A stretch of DNA of 64,000 nt from JAAXHB01 sp965214945 (GCA_965214945.1 OZ244029.1:2046001-2110000); one strand, 5' to 3'. Counted from the stretch's first letter, positions 8,546 through 16,525 are shown. The notes: a model not told the origin generated them from the letters alone. Translations and numbers: made by a program.

Positions 8546-9718
8546 TCACAGCTGGGGCTTTGCGAGGGCCTGGGCAATAAGTTCGAAGGGGTGAACGACT
8601 TCTAAACCCGCGGCGGCCAGGTGCAGGGAGCACCCAGGGTTGGCGCTGGCCACCACCGAGGCACCCGATCGGGCCACGGCAGCGGTCTTGCGGTCGCGGA
8701 TGGCAGCGGCGAGTTCCGGCTCCAGCAGCGAGTAGGCGCCGCCGGCGCCGCAGCACAGCCCGTCGTCGTCAAGCATCACGACCTTGCTTACAAACGGCCT
8801 AAGCACTTCAGCTACGTGCTGGTGATTTCGCTGCAAGTGCCGCAGATGGCACGGATCCTGCACGGCGACGGTGATGCCCAGCGGTGCGACCCGCCGGCGG
8901 CGGGTGAGGTCGCCGAGCCGCGGCACCAGCCATTCATGGACGTCGAACACCCGCGCCGAGAACGCGCTTGCCTCCGCGGTGCCAAGCAGCCGTCCGAAGC
9001 CCTTCAAAGCGGCGCCGCACCCGGCTGAGTCCACGAGGATGGGCCGCTCGTCGCCGGACAGGCCGTCGATCACACGGCGGGCCGCGGCGCGGGCACCGTC
9101 AGCGAGGCCGGCATGGGCGTACAGCGCCCCGCAGCACGGCGCAGCGCCGTTCGTGGGCGCGGTGGCTACACCCACCGCCTGCGCCACACACTGAACGGCG
9201 AGATGGACTTCACGCTGCCATGCGTCCATAACGCAGCCCGTGAAGAGCCATGCGTCGTCACCGGACGCTTTGAGCCTGCGCTGGCGAATCGGAAGGCGCT
9301 CCGGAAGTCCGAGACGACGAGAGGGCACCAGGCGGAATCGCTGGCCCAGAGCCAGAAGCCAGGATCCGGTCAGCAGCAGCCGGCGGTGGCGTAGCATTCT
9401 CAGGCCGAGCCGCTGCCACCGCGGCGTGATTCGGCCTTCGGCGGCCAGAGTAGCCCTGGTGCCCTCCATGAGATGCCCGAACTCCACCCCGCTGGGACAC
9501 GCCGTCTCACAGCCCAGGCACTGCACGCAGGTCTCCATCGACCGCGTGAACTCGTCGGTAATGGGCGCGTCCTCCACCTGAACTGCTCGCATCAGCGCGA
9601 TGCGGCCTCGAGGCGATTCGGTGTCGCGTCCGGTGACCCTGAACGTCGGACAGTGCGGCAGACAAAGCCCACAAGCGACGCAGGCGGCCAGCTCGTCGTC
9701 GTTGAGGCCCAGATCCAT
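8546..9718 (-). CDS. glcF: Glycolate oxidase iron-sulfur subunit
   Basis: 390 residues. Two ferredoxin-type 4Fe-4S motifs lie in the N-terminal 80 residues (CVACGLCLPHCP and CVQCLGCETACP). Two CCG domains follow, with PCCGALYAH and the GLCCGAGG cluster typical of GlcF/heterodisulfide-reductase-like subunits. It would carry electrons from GlcD/GlcE-bound FAD to the quinone pool during oxidation of glycolate, or of D-lactate. It is the last gene of the minus-strand set glcD-glcE-glcF and starts just downstream of the glcE stop. Related lactate-utilisation subunits cannot be fully excluded. Confidence 0.9.
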   Translation of the reverse strand: MDLGLNDDELAACVACGLCLPHCPTFRVTGRDTESPRGRIALMRAVQVEDAPITDEFTRSMETCVQCLGCETACPSGVEFGHLMEGTRATLAAEGRITPRWQRLGLRMLRHRRLLLTGSWLLALGQRFRLVPSRRLGLPERLPIRQRRLKASGDDAWLFTGCVMDAWQREVHLAVQCVAQAVGVATAPTNGAAPCCGALYAHAGLADGARAAARRVIDGLSGDERPILVDSAGCGAALKGFGRLLGTAEASAFSARVFDVHEWLVPRLGDLTRRRRVAPLGITVAVQDPCHLRHLQRNHQHVAEVLRPFVSKVVMLDDDGLCCGAGGAYSLLEPELAAAIRDRKTAAVARSGASVVASANPGCSLHLAAAGLEVVHPFELIAQALAKPQL

Positions 9719-9720
9719 CG

Positions 9721-10743
9721 TCAGCGCCTCAGCGGATCACGGCCGGGATTCAACCGGCCGGTCGGATCGAAGCGGGCTTTCAGGCGGCGGTTCAGCTCCA
9801 CCACGCCGGGCGGAACCGCGCGCGGCGGCTGCGGCTGGGACGCGTGCACCATTCCCACTCCTATCTCAGCTACGAACCGATCAGGCGGCCCGACCAGACC
9901 TGCGCCGCAGCCGTCGCCGTAGAGCGACTCGACCACATCCGACCCCGCTCTGTCCGCCGAGCCGAAAGACAGCGCCTCGGCGGGACGGCACGACCAGCGA
10001 TGCGACGGCAGGGCTGGCGGGCCGGCGGCCTTCGACACTCGGCCGAGGCGCTCCATAGCCGCCAGGTCGTCGGCGACATCGTCGTGGTGGCCGCTGAGCA
10101 TCGCCCACGCCGACGCCCCGTCCCACAAGATCGAACAGGCGGTGCCGCAACACCTCAGCACCTCGGCGGGATCGGCGCCCTCAGCGCGCGCCCATAGCTC
10201 GCAGTCCGGCACCGGCACAGTGCGCAACAGGGCCTCGCCGATCATTCCCAGCGTTCCTAGCGACCCCACTAGCAGCCTGCACAGGTCGAAGCCGCTGACG
10301 TTCTTCACCGTGGCTGCACCGCCGGTGGCGACCTGGCCCTCGGCAGTCACGAAACGAACCTGGAGAAGCGAATCGCGCACCGGCCCCATCCCCAGCCGAC
10401 GCAGACTCGACTCACCAGCAGCGAGAGCACCGCCCACGGTGCCGCCGGGACGCTCAGGCAGAGCGGTGCGCTGGCCAGCGGTGGCAAGCTCCTCGTGAAG
10501 TTCGGTCACGACGGTGCCGGCGCGCACGCGCACCGTCATCTCCGCCGGTTCGTAAGCGACGATCCCGCGGGGGGCGGTCACCTCCGCAGTACCCAGGGCC
10601 GGCTCGCCGCCGAGGCTCCAGCGGGTTGCTCCGCCTCGAACGCACACCGGCCCGCCGGTGCCGATCTCCACCGCGAAGGCGGCCATCGCGGTGTCCGCCA
10701 TATCCGGTCGGGCCGAACCCGCGAAAGCGGCCCCGGCGGCCAC
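9721..10743 (-). CDS. glcE: Glycolate oxidase FAD-binding subunit
   Basis: 340 residues, shorter than GlcD, with a PCMH-type FAD domain only partly preserved. VCVRGGATRWSLGG stands in place of the usual RGGGT loop, PERPGGTVGGALAAGESSLRR matches the second FAD loop, and VKNVSGFDLCRLLVGSLGTLG is strongly GlcE-like. The C-terminus (LKARFDPTGRLNPGR) matches the family. The GTG start is 4 bp from the glcD stop. It forms the membrane-associated oxidase with GlcD and GlcF. Confidence 0.88.
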   Translation of the reverse strand: MAAGAAFAGSARPDMADTAMAAFAVEIGTGGPVCVRGGATRWSLGGEPALGTAEVTAPRGIVAYEPAEMTVRVRAGTVVTELHEELATAGQRTALPERPGGTVGGALAAGESSLRRLGMGPVRDSLLQVRFVTAEGQVATGGAATVKNVSGFDLCRLLVGSLGTLGMIGEALLRTVPVPDCELWARAEGADPAEVLRCCGTACSILWDGASAWAMLSGHHDDVADDLAAMERLGRVSKAAGPPALPSHRWSCRPAEALSFGSADRAGSDVVESLYGDGCGAGLVGPPDRFVAEIGVGMVHASQPQPPRAVPPGVVELNRRLKARFDPTGRLNPGRDPLRR

Positions 10744-10747
10744 CGCG

Positions 10748-12154
10748 TCAGCCCCAGATGCCGCCGTCGGCGGCCTTCAAGGCTCCGATGTCGGCGCAGC
10801 TGTGAGCGCTGGGCAGCACCTTGCCCGGGTTCATGCGACAATGGGGATCGAAAGCCGCCCGCAATCGGGCCTGCTGCTCGAGGTCGACATCGGTGAACAT
10901 CAGGCTCATGTAGTCGCGTTTTTCTACTCCGATGCCGTGCTCGCCCGACAGCGCCCCGCCCGCGGCAAGCGACACCTCGATGATCTCGCGGCCTGCGGCG
11001 TGCACGCGCTGCATCACGCCAGGCTCGCGCCCGTCGTAGGCGAGGATCGGGTGCAAGTTGCCGTCACCGGCGTGGAACACGTTTAGCACGACGAGCTCCC
11101 AGCGGTCGACTATCTCGTAGACCTTTTCCAGCACCTCCACCAGACGGCTGCGAGGCACCACCGTGTCGTGCAAGTAGTAGTCGGGCTTGATATGAGCTAT
11201 AGCACCAAAAGCGCTCTTGCGGCCCTTCCAGAGGCGGGCTCGCTCGTTGTCGTCGGCAGCCGTGCGCACGCTCGCAGCCCCGCACTCCTCGACGATCGAC
11301 CTCACCCTCTGCGCGGCGTCGGCGACTCGGCCTGGCGGGCCGTCCACTTCCACCAGCAGCACAGCAGCCGCGTCGCGGGGGTATCCAGCCTGAGCAAAGT
11401 CCTCGACTGCCGCAACGCATCGCTGGTCGAGCATCTCGATGGCCGCGGGCACGACGCCGGCAGCGATCACAGCGCCCACCGCAGCCGCCGCGTCCGACAC
11501 GTCGCCAAAGGCCGCCAGCATCGTCACGACCGCCGCCGGATTGCGTGTGAGGCGAACCGCGACCTTGGTGGCGATGCCGCACATCCCCTCAGAGCCGACG
11601 AACGCGCCCCGCAGGTCGTAGCCGCACGGCTCGGCGTCGAGGCCCCCGAGCATCACTGTTTCGCCGTCGGAGAGCACGACCTCTACGGCCATCACGTGGG
11701 CGCTGGTGACACCGTAGGCCAGGCAGTGAGGCCCGCCGGAGTTATTGGCGACGTTGCCGCCGATGGTGCATGCCTGCTGGCTGGACGGGTCGGGCGCGTA
11801 GTGCACCCCGAGAGGCGCGAGCTGCCGCGACAGGTCGAGGTTCACGATGCCGGGCTGCACCCACGCCACGCCGTTGGCGACGTCGACCTCCAGCAGCCGG
11901 TTCATCCGTGTGAGAGCGAGCACGACCGGGCTGCCCAGCGGAGCGGCGTTGCCGGCGAGTCCGGTTCCGGCTCCCCGGGGCACCACCGCGCGGCCGTAAC
12001 GGGCAGCTATCCGAACACATTCCGACACCTGTTCGGCGGTGTCGGGATAGCAAACCGGCCCGGCGCTTCCATCGCCAAAGACCGAAGCGTCGCGTGAGGC
12101 CAGATATCGGGCCACGGCGTCAGCGCGCACCCGCTCAGCGCCAATCGCCGCCAT
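10748..12154 (-). CDS. glcD: Glycolate oxidase catalytic FAD subunit
   Basis: FAD-linked 2-hydroxyacid dehydrogenase. From ATG 12154 it is 468 residues, close to GlcD family length. The FAD-binding loop VVPRGAGTGLAGNA lies early, then IGGNVANNSGG, and a C-terminal substrate domain ends in GEHGIGVEKRDY and FDPHCRMNPGK. The frame stays open to 12448, but the extra 98 residues are low-complexity and contain a 19-bp duplication (12302-12339). I place the start near the first conserved residues; a GTG or CTG slightly upstream is possible. glcE and glcF follow directly, so glycolate would be oxidised to glyoxylate by one complex. Confidence 0.92.
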   Translation of the reverse strand: MAAIGAERVRADAVARYLASRDASVFGDGSAGPVCYPDTAEQVSECVRIAARYGRAVVPRGAGTGLAGNAAPLGSPVVLALTRMNRLLEVDVANGVAWVQPGIVNLDLSRQLAPLGVHYAPDPSSQQACTIGGNVANNSGGPHCLAYGVTSAHVMAVEVVLSDGETVMLGGLDAEPCGYDLRGAFVGSEGMCGIATKVAVRLTRNPAAVVTMLAAFGDVSDAAAAVGAVIAAGVVPAAIEMLDQRCVAAVEDFAQAGYPRDAAAVLLVEVDGPPGRVADAAQRVRSIVEECGAASVRTAADDNERARLWKGRKSAFGAIAHIKPDYYLHDTVVPRSRLVEVLEKVYEIVDRWELVVLNVFHAGDGNLHPILAYDGREPGVMQRVHAAGREIIEVSLAAGGALSGEHGIGVEKRDYMSLMFTDVDLEQQARLRAAFDPHCRMNPGKVLPSAHSCADIGALKAADGGIWG

Positions 12155-12666
12155 CAGTTCGGCTGTCAGCGCGTCGTCTCGACCCCGGCTGGCGCTGTGA
12201 TCGCCGGCGGCAGGCGGCGCTGACGCTGAGCGCCCTTTCCTGAACCTCCGGGCAGCGCCTACAAGAACACCAGCCACACCCGCGAAGCTAACACCGCCCG
12301 CGCGGTTCGCCGCCTTTGGGGCGGTTCGCCGCCTTTGGGACGCCGACGAGCTAGCCCACCCCGTCCCGCCGGTCAGGCCGAGGCCGACGCCGACGGCTCC
12401 ATCACCGAGCCCGGCCATCAGCAATAAGAACAAAAAGGACATCAACACACGGGAATCCAGCGACCACCTCGAATCTAGCGATCACGTCTTCGGTGGCGCG
12501 GCTTCGCCGCAGGCGGTAGAGGCTGTAGCAGTGAGCAGCGAGCCGGTTCGGAGCCGTGAAAGACGTGAAGGCGGGGGGTACTCGGTCGGGGTTAGTGCGA
12601 ATAGCGCTAGCGGGGATGTGATATGGTGTGCTTGCCAGCACCGGCATCCGAGGAAAGGGGAGAGCG
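12155..12666. other. Intergenic/5' region between glcD and the coiled-coil gene
   Basis: About 510 bp lie between divergent genes. The part nearest glcD (12155-12448) is an open extension of the glcD frame without recognisable domain content, and it holds the 19-bp tandem repeat. 12449-12627 is somewhat richer in A/T, with motifs such as GTGATATGGTGTG near 12615-12630 that could belong to a promoter for the downstream gene. A purine-rich ribosome-binding stretch (around 12650-12662) precedes ATG 12667. No RNA gene is recognised. Confidence 0.5.
12302..12339. repeat. 19-bp perfect tandem duplication upstream of glcD
   Basis: Two identical adjacent copies beginning GCGGTTCGCCG (12302-12320 and 12321-12339). 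It lies outside the conserved part of glcD. One of the short duplications found through the window. Confidence 0.9.
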
Positions 12667-13083
12667 ATGGATGGTGAAGTAGCGCTGACAGCTTTCGCGG
12701 TGGTCGCCCCGATGTTAGCCGTGTTCTTGGCGGCAATGACTTTTGCTATCAGATGGATTGTCAAGTCCATACTCGACGCAGGGTTGGCGGGAGTGAACGC
12801 CAAAATCGACACCGGACTGGTGCAGCTGAACGCCAAAATCGACACCGGACTGGTGCAGCTGAACGCCAGGATCGACGGGCTAGAGGACCGGGTAGACCGA
12901 CTGTCCAACCGGGTAGACCGACTATCCAACCGGGTAGACCGACTGTCCAACACTGTTGAAAAGATTGCCAAACGGCAAATCGCCAACGACGCTTGGCGCC
13001 TCGAGGCCGACAACCGTCTAACCAGAATCGAGAACAGACAAATGGAAGCCGCCCTGCCACTCACCGGCGGGGCCGCCGACTGA
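12667..13083 (+). CDS. Small membrane-anchored coiled-coil protein built from DNA repeats
   Basis: 138 residues; function unknown. ATG 12667 has a purine-rich AGGAAAGGGGAG sequence upstream. Residues about 6-30 form one hydrophobic segment (LTAFAVVAPMLAVFLAAMTF), followed by a long heptad-patterned region. Two exact 11-residue units (NAKIDTGLVQL) are followed by three 7-residue units (DRLSNRV type), mirrored by 33-bp and 21-bp tandem repeats in the DNA. The C-terminus is charged. Such proteins often form membrane-tethered coiled coils, but no partner gene is adjacent. It stands alone between glcD (divergent) and a 720-bp region without clear genes. Confidence 0.72.
   Translation: MDGEVALTAFAVVAPMLAVFLAAMTFAIRWIVKSILDAGLAGVNAKIDTGLVQLNAKIDTGLVQLNARIDGLEDRVDRLSNRVDRLSNRVDRLSNTVEKIAKRQIANDAWRLEADNRLTRIENRQMEAALPLTGGAAD
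12796..12951 (+). repeat. In-frame tandem repeats (33 bp x2 and 21 bp x3) in the coiled-coil gene
   Basis: Copies of 33 bp at 12796-12828 and 12829-12861 are identical, and a partial third copy follows. Copies of 21 bp at 12889-12909, 12910-12930 and 12931-12951 differ at a single base. Both periods are multiples of three (11 and 7 codons), so they lengthen the coiled coil without changing frame. Confidence 0.95.
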
Positions 13084-13803
13084 CACGACTCGACTGCAGC
13101 AGGCGGCGTCCACGTCGGCGGAGCCGCACGTTCGACAAGAAGCCCACCCCAACAACGAGACCAGAAACCCTACAAACGGCAGCCAAGACGCCGCCAGAGT
13201 CCGCGCAGTTAATTGCGCAGTGAGGCGCTTACACCGTTCCCACGAGAAATTTCACGGTGATGCGGCAGCATTGATGTGCACAGCCCCGCCCCGACTACGA
13301 AAGAGTCCGGACACGGAAGCCGGTTCTCCTAGGTCGTGCCTCTTGTTAGCGGTTCTGTCAATACTCGTTAGCGGTTCTGTCATAACCATCGGGGGAGGCC
13401 GCTTTCTTCTCTGTCAGCTTCAATCCTCCCCGACCGCGTCGTCCTGTACAGGACAAGTAAGAGCTGTCGATGTTTGAACATTGTCGACGGCGGCCGCAGC
13501 ATCCTGGGTCCGATGTCTGCTTCAAGGCCCCACGAGACCCAGCCGGGCCGGGAGTAACGAACAAAGAACTCAAGATATGGGCCAGGTGAGCAGGCCTCGA
13601 TAATGCTGTATTACTCGTCCGGCTGCGTGAATGCTCCCGCTTCGGTATCTCGATCATGTTGACCTAACGACGACCAGCTGGGAACATGCGCATGCTGCTC
13701 TTCACATCAAGTTATATCATATTATGGTGGGAGGCGTTCCTATCGCAATATTGGACGTGCCGGAAGACCGAAGGGACGTGATGGGAAGGAAGACCGAAGG
13801 GAC
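13084..13803. other. 720-bp region without a supported gene
   Basis: Open frames here on both strands give low-complexity products without family features. The stretch holds a 22-bp-period direct repeat at 13345-13388, an A/T-rich patch at about 13708-13730 (TTATATCATATTAT) that could be the paa promoter, and the duplicated start region of paaA. No tRNA, terminator with a clear U-run or insertion-sequence gene is recognised. Confidence 0.55.
13345..13382. repeat. Direct repeat of GTTAGCGGTTCTGTCA, 22-bp period
   Basis: Two exact 16-bp copies at 13345-13360 and 13367-13382, with similar bases after each. Direct repeats of this kind can be transposase- or regulator-binding sites, but no transposase gene lies nearby, so the role is open. 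Confidence 0.85.
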
Positions 13804-13813
13804 GTGATGGGAA
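13762..13813 (+). repeat. 26-bp tandem duplication over the paaA start codon
   Basis: Two identical 26-bp units (13762-13787 and 13788-13813) each carry GGGACGTGATGGG, so the start codon and its ribosome-binding region are present twice. 26 is not a multiple of three, so the upstream copy lies in another frame relative to paaA. Confidence 0.95.
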
Positions 13814-14724
13814 GGTCGTGGGGCTCGATGCGCGAATTCGAAGCCTTCCTCGACGACGGCGGGATCGTCGAGGCTGACGACGCCATGCCCGAACCCTATC
13901 GCCGCACCGTCTTCAGGTTCATCGAGATGCACGCCAACAGCGAGCTGATGGGCGGTCTGACCGAGCGGGACTGGATCCCCAAGACTCCCGGGCTCCGGCA
14001 CAAGATGGCAGTACTGGCCAAGACCCAGGATGAGATTGGCCACGGTCATCTGCTCTACATGGTGGCGGCCGACATGGGCGTGAAGACCCGGACGCAGATG
14101 TTGGAAGAGCTGTTCGCCGGCAAGAGCCGATTTCACAACGTGTTCCACTACCGGGCTGAGACGTGGGGCGATCAGGTCGCCATCGCCTTCCTTGTCGACG
14201 CCGCCGCGCTCATCAGCCAGCAGGCGGTGTTCAAGAACTGCTCCTACGGGCCGTACCGCCGAATCCTTAGGCGGATCATCGCCGAGGAAGGCTTCCACAT
14301 GCGACTGGGAGAGGACCGAATGATGCGGATCGCCCAGGGCACCGTCAGACAGCGCCGAATGTTCCAAGAAGCGCTCGACCGCTGGTTCTGGAGGGCGCTG
14401 CAGCTGTTCGGCCCCGACTCGAAGCCCGACGACGTGCTGCTGCGCTGGCGTATCAAGTCGGAGCGCAACGAGGTACTCCGCGACCGCTGGGTGCAGAAGT
14501 TCGTTCCGATGCTGCAGAGCTACGGGTTCTCGATCCCCGCGCCCGGCCTTCGGTGGGACGCCGACATCGGACGCTGGGATGTCGGGCCCATCGACTGGGA
14601 GCCACTGAAGCGAACCCTGGCCCAGGACGGTCCCGACTCCTCCCGCCGGATCGGAGAGGCCGCGGCCAACTGGCGGCGGACGGCATGGGTGCGCGATGCC
14701 CTTGTCGAGGCCGAGGCGTCGTGA
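13804..14724 (+). CDS. paaA: 1,2-phenylacetyl-CoA epoxidase subunit A (or related ring/acyl-CoA oxygenase)
   Basis: About 305 residues; the catalytic diiron subunit of the PaaABCE-type oxygenase that epoxidises ring-CoA thioesters. The ferritin-like diiron ligands can be seen in FIEMHANSE, KTQDEIGHGHLL and AEEGFHMRLGE. GTG 13804 or ATG 13807 is used, directly after the 26-bp duplication. An upstream mini-ORF (13724-13807) reads into the first copy and ends on TGATG at this start, which suggests the ancestral protein began further upstream. paaD overlaps its stop by 4 bp. The substrate might be another aromatic or cyclic acyl-CoA. Confidence 0.9.
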   Translation: MMGRSWGSMREFEAFLDDGGIVEADDAMPEPYRRTVFRFIEMHANSELMGGLTERDWIPKTPGLRHKMAVLAKTQDEIGHGHLLYMVAADMGVKTRTQMLEELFAGKSRFHNVFHYRAETWGDQVAIAFLVDAAALISQQAVFKNCSYGPYRRILRRIIAEEGFHMRLGEDRMMRIAQGTVRQRRMFQEALDRWFWRALQLFGPDSKPDDVLLRWRIKSERNEVLRDRWVQKFVPMLQSYGFSIPAPGLRWDADIGRWDVGPIDWEPLKRTLAQDGPDSSRRIGEAAANWRRTAWVRDALVEAEAS

Positions 14725-15239
14725 GCCCGACGGCCGGCGACGGAGTGTACGGCGGGTCGGCCGACCCGCGCGTCGAAGTCGAATCAGACCTTGTCCGGCG
14801 GATCCGCCGAGCCTTGGCTGACGTGGACGACCCCGAGTATCCCGGGGTGTCGATCGTGGGTCTGGGTCTGCTGGAGCGGCTCGACGTTGACGAGCGCGGC
14901 GCTGTGCGGGTGGGACTCGTGCCCACTTTCACCGGATGTCCGGCGCTGGCCGTGATCGCAGCTGAGGTCGAAGCGGCCACCGGGTCGGTGGACGGTGTGT
15001 CTTCGGCAACGGTCAAGTGGCTGATGTCGCCGGCTTGGAGCGTCGAGCGCGTCAGCACAGAGGCGCGGGCCGCGTTGGCTCGGGACTTCACCGTGGCAGT
15101 GCCGATCGGCGGCACCGCTGCGACCTGCCCCCGATGCGACTCGATGACGCGCGAGCTGTCGCGGTTCGGTCCTAGCCGATGCCGGTCGGTTCACCGCTGC
15201 GGCGGCTGCGGCGAGGTCGTCGAGGTGCTGAGAGCCTGA
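14721..15239 (+). CDS. paaD: PaaD-like Fe-S assembly protein for the PaaA oxygenase
   Basis: 172 residues. The N-terminal half is a MIP18/DUF59 domain (DPEYPGVSIVGLGLLERL, then TFTGCPALAVIA). The C-terminus has a zinc-ribbon-like CPRC...CGGC set, the two-part layout of PaaD. PaaD is needed to mature the phenylacetyl-CoA epoxidase system. GTG 14721 overlaps the paaA stop, and the frame is open upstream inside paaA. Its place right after paaA, before paaB, differs from the usual A-B-C-D order. Confidence 0.88.
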   Translation: MSPTAGDGVYGGSADPRVEVESDLVRRIRRALADVDDPEYPGVSIVGLGLLERLDVDERGAVRVGLVPTFTGCPALAVIAAEVEAATGSVDGVSSATVKWLMSPAWSVERVSTEARAALARDFTVAVPIGGTAATCPRCDSMTRELSRFGPSRCRSVHRCGGCGEVVEVLRA

Positions 15240-15294
15240 AAGGTTTGATGGCTAGCGATCTATACCGAGCTGCTGAGAGTTCGAGGACCTGAGG

Positions 15295-15314
15295 ATGGCG
15301 ACGCATGGCGACGT
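15295..15314 (+). repeat. 10-bp tandem duplication of the paaB start
   Basis: ATGGCGACGC at 15295 is followed at once by ATGGCGACGT at 15305. The first ATG opens a 7-codon frame that stops inside the second copy; the second ATG gives PaaB. Confidence 0.85.
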
Positions 15315-15580
15315 ATGAAGTGTTCATCTCCAAGGACAGCCGCTATGGGTACCGCCACGCGGGCGCACTCGAGGCCGCCACCGACGAGCTGGCGCTGGTG
15401 CTGGCCCGCGAGAGCTACCTGCGACGAGCGGAGGGCGACCGCCTGTGGCTGGTGCGGCGAGATCACGTGATCGCGGCCGAGGCCGGATTCATCGAGCCCA
15501 ACGCCGACAAGCCGCACCGACACCACGACGGGGCCGCCGTCGCCCGGCGGCGCAAGGCCATCCGCGAGCGACGGGCATGA
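15305..15580 (+). CDS. paaB: Phenylacetyl-CoA epoxidase subunit B
   Basis: 91 residues, family length, beginning MATYEVFISKDSRYGYRHAGAL, the typical PaaB start (usually an EVFxR/K strand followed by HVGS/HAGAL). It bridges PaaA-PaaC heterodimers in the oxygenase. The start chosen is the second of two tandem ATGGCGACG copies, because it alone continues in frame. GAGG motifs lie within 20 bp upstream. A 36-codon frame separates it from paaC. Confidence 0.9.
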   Translation: MATYEVFISKDSRYGYRHAGALEAATDELALVLARESYLRRAEGDRLWLVRRDHVIAAEAGFIEPNADKPHRHHDGAAVARRRKAIRERRA

Positions 15581-15687
15581 CCGACGGAACCGTGGTCGCG
15601 GGTCGCAACGGGCTCGCCGGCCGGGTGCGACGCTGCGGAGAAGCCCAGCAAGGCCCGCGGAATGGCTGCACGGAGAAGCGACCATGA
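15577..15687 (+). CDS. Possible 36-residue ORF bridging paaB and paaC
   Basis: ATG 15577 overlaps the paaB stop as ATGA, and the frame ends at 15687 with a TGA that overlaps the paaC ATG in the same way. No family is recognised, and the composition (Arg/Gly-rich with two Cys) is not distinctive. It could act only as a translational bridge across the 103-bp gap, or be a chance frame. Confidence 0.25.
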   Translation: MTDGTVVAGRNGLAGRVRRCGEAQQGPRNGCTEKRP

Positions 15688-16508
15688 CCCGCAGGAACAG
15701 CAGCGTCCGAGAGTTTCTGCTGGCCTTCGCCGACGATGAACACCTGATGGGCCAGCAGCACGCAGAGTGGATCGGGGTGGCTCCGTTCTTGGAAGAAGAC
15801 CTGGCCACCTCCAGCATCGGCCAAGACGAGCTTGGGCACGCCGCTCTGCTGTACGAACTCGTCCTGGAACTTGACGGAGTCGAGCCTGAAGACACCGCCG
15901 TTGATGCCCTCGCTTATGGCCGGGCCGCATCGGAGTACCGATCGTGCCATCTGGTGGAGTACGCCACCGCTGACTGGGCCGAGGCTCTAGTGCGCCACTG
16001 GCTCTACGACCTCGTCGAGGAAATGCGCTGGGGGCTGCTGGTGGATTCGTCGCTCCCGCAGCTGGCCGCCATCGCGGCTCGAGCCAAACGCGAGGAGGCA
16101 TTTCATCGCCGCCACGCCGACGCGCTGATCGACTCGCTGATCGACTCGCCGGCGGCCCGGTCGAGGATTCTGGCAACGCTGGAGAAGCTCGCTCCTATGG
16201 CCGAGGGCGTGCTCGAGCCGGTTAGCGGCGAGAAGGAGGCGATCGACCGGGGAATCACCGCCCGGTCGGGGCTCGACCTCCTGCCCGGCCTGCACGAGGC
16301 CGTCACGATCCGCTTCGGCATAGGCCAGTTCGACCCAAACCGGCCCGGCAAGGGCTGGGTCGACTTAGAAGGGTCCGGGTTTGCTGATCCCGAGATGCGG
16401 ATCGCCCGCCTCGGGCAGGCGCATCGCACACAGCGCTCCGACGATTTCGCGCCGCTGATGTCCCGGATGCGTGAGGTGCTCGACTTCGATCCGGCCGCGG
16501 TCTGGTAG
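15684..16508 (+). CDS. paaC: Phenylacetyl-CoA epoxidase subunit C
   Basis: 274 residues with a ferritin-like fold related to PaaA. It keeps SIGQDELGHAALL and AKREEAFHRRHAD, and in known systems is the structural partner of PaaA. An in-frame 12-bp duplication encodes LIDSLIDS near residue 155. The stop lies in GCGGTCTGGTAG, which is repeated 17 bp downstream. No paaE reductase gene follows, so electrons must come from a protein encoded elsewhere. Confidence 0.9.
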   Translation: MTRRNSSVREFLLAFADDEHLMGQQHAEWIGVAPFLEEDLATSSIGQDELGHAALLYELVLELDGVEPEDTAVDALAYGRAASEYRSCHLVEYATADWAEALVRHWLYDLVEEMRWGLLVDSSLPQLAAIAARAKREEAFHRRHADALIDSLIDSPAARSRILATLEKLAPMAEGVLEPVSGEKEAIDRGITARSGLDLLPGLHEAVTIRFGIGQFDPNRPGKGWVDLEGSGFADPEMRIARLGQAHRTQRSDDFAPLMSRMREVLDFDPAAVW

Positions 16509-16525
16509 CGGCTGCGGTCTGGTAG
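16497..16525 (+). repeat. Duplicated paaC stop region
   Basis: GCGGTCTGGTAG occurs at 16497-16508 (last codons and stop of paaC) and again at 16514-16525, a 17-bp period. Confidence 0.85.

Noticed and set aside
11168..12097. Long plus-strand frame of 309 codons
   Set aside because: It is antisense to glcD, has no family features and reflects the open complementary frame of GC-rich codons.
12155..12448. N-terminal extension of GlcD
   Set aside because: Low-complexity residues, a tandem duplication and no conservation with GlcD; the enzyme aligns from about 12154.
12796..12951. CRISPR array
   Set aside because: The units are contiguous, of two lengths, in frame and without unique spacers; they code for a coiled coil.
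13345..13382. Insertion-sequence end
   Set aside because: No transposase, no inverted partner and no target duplication seen; kept only as a direct repeat.
13358..13657. Minus-strand 99-codon frame in the gene-poor region
   Set aside because: Unusual composition, no ribosome-binding site and it runs through the direct repeat; not convincing as a gene.
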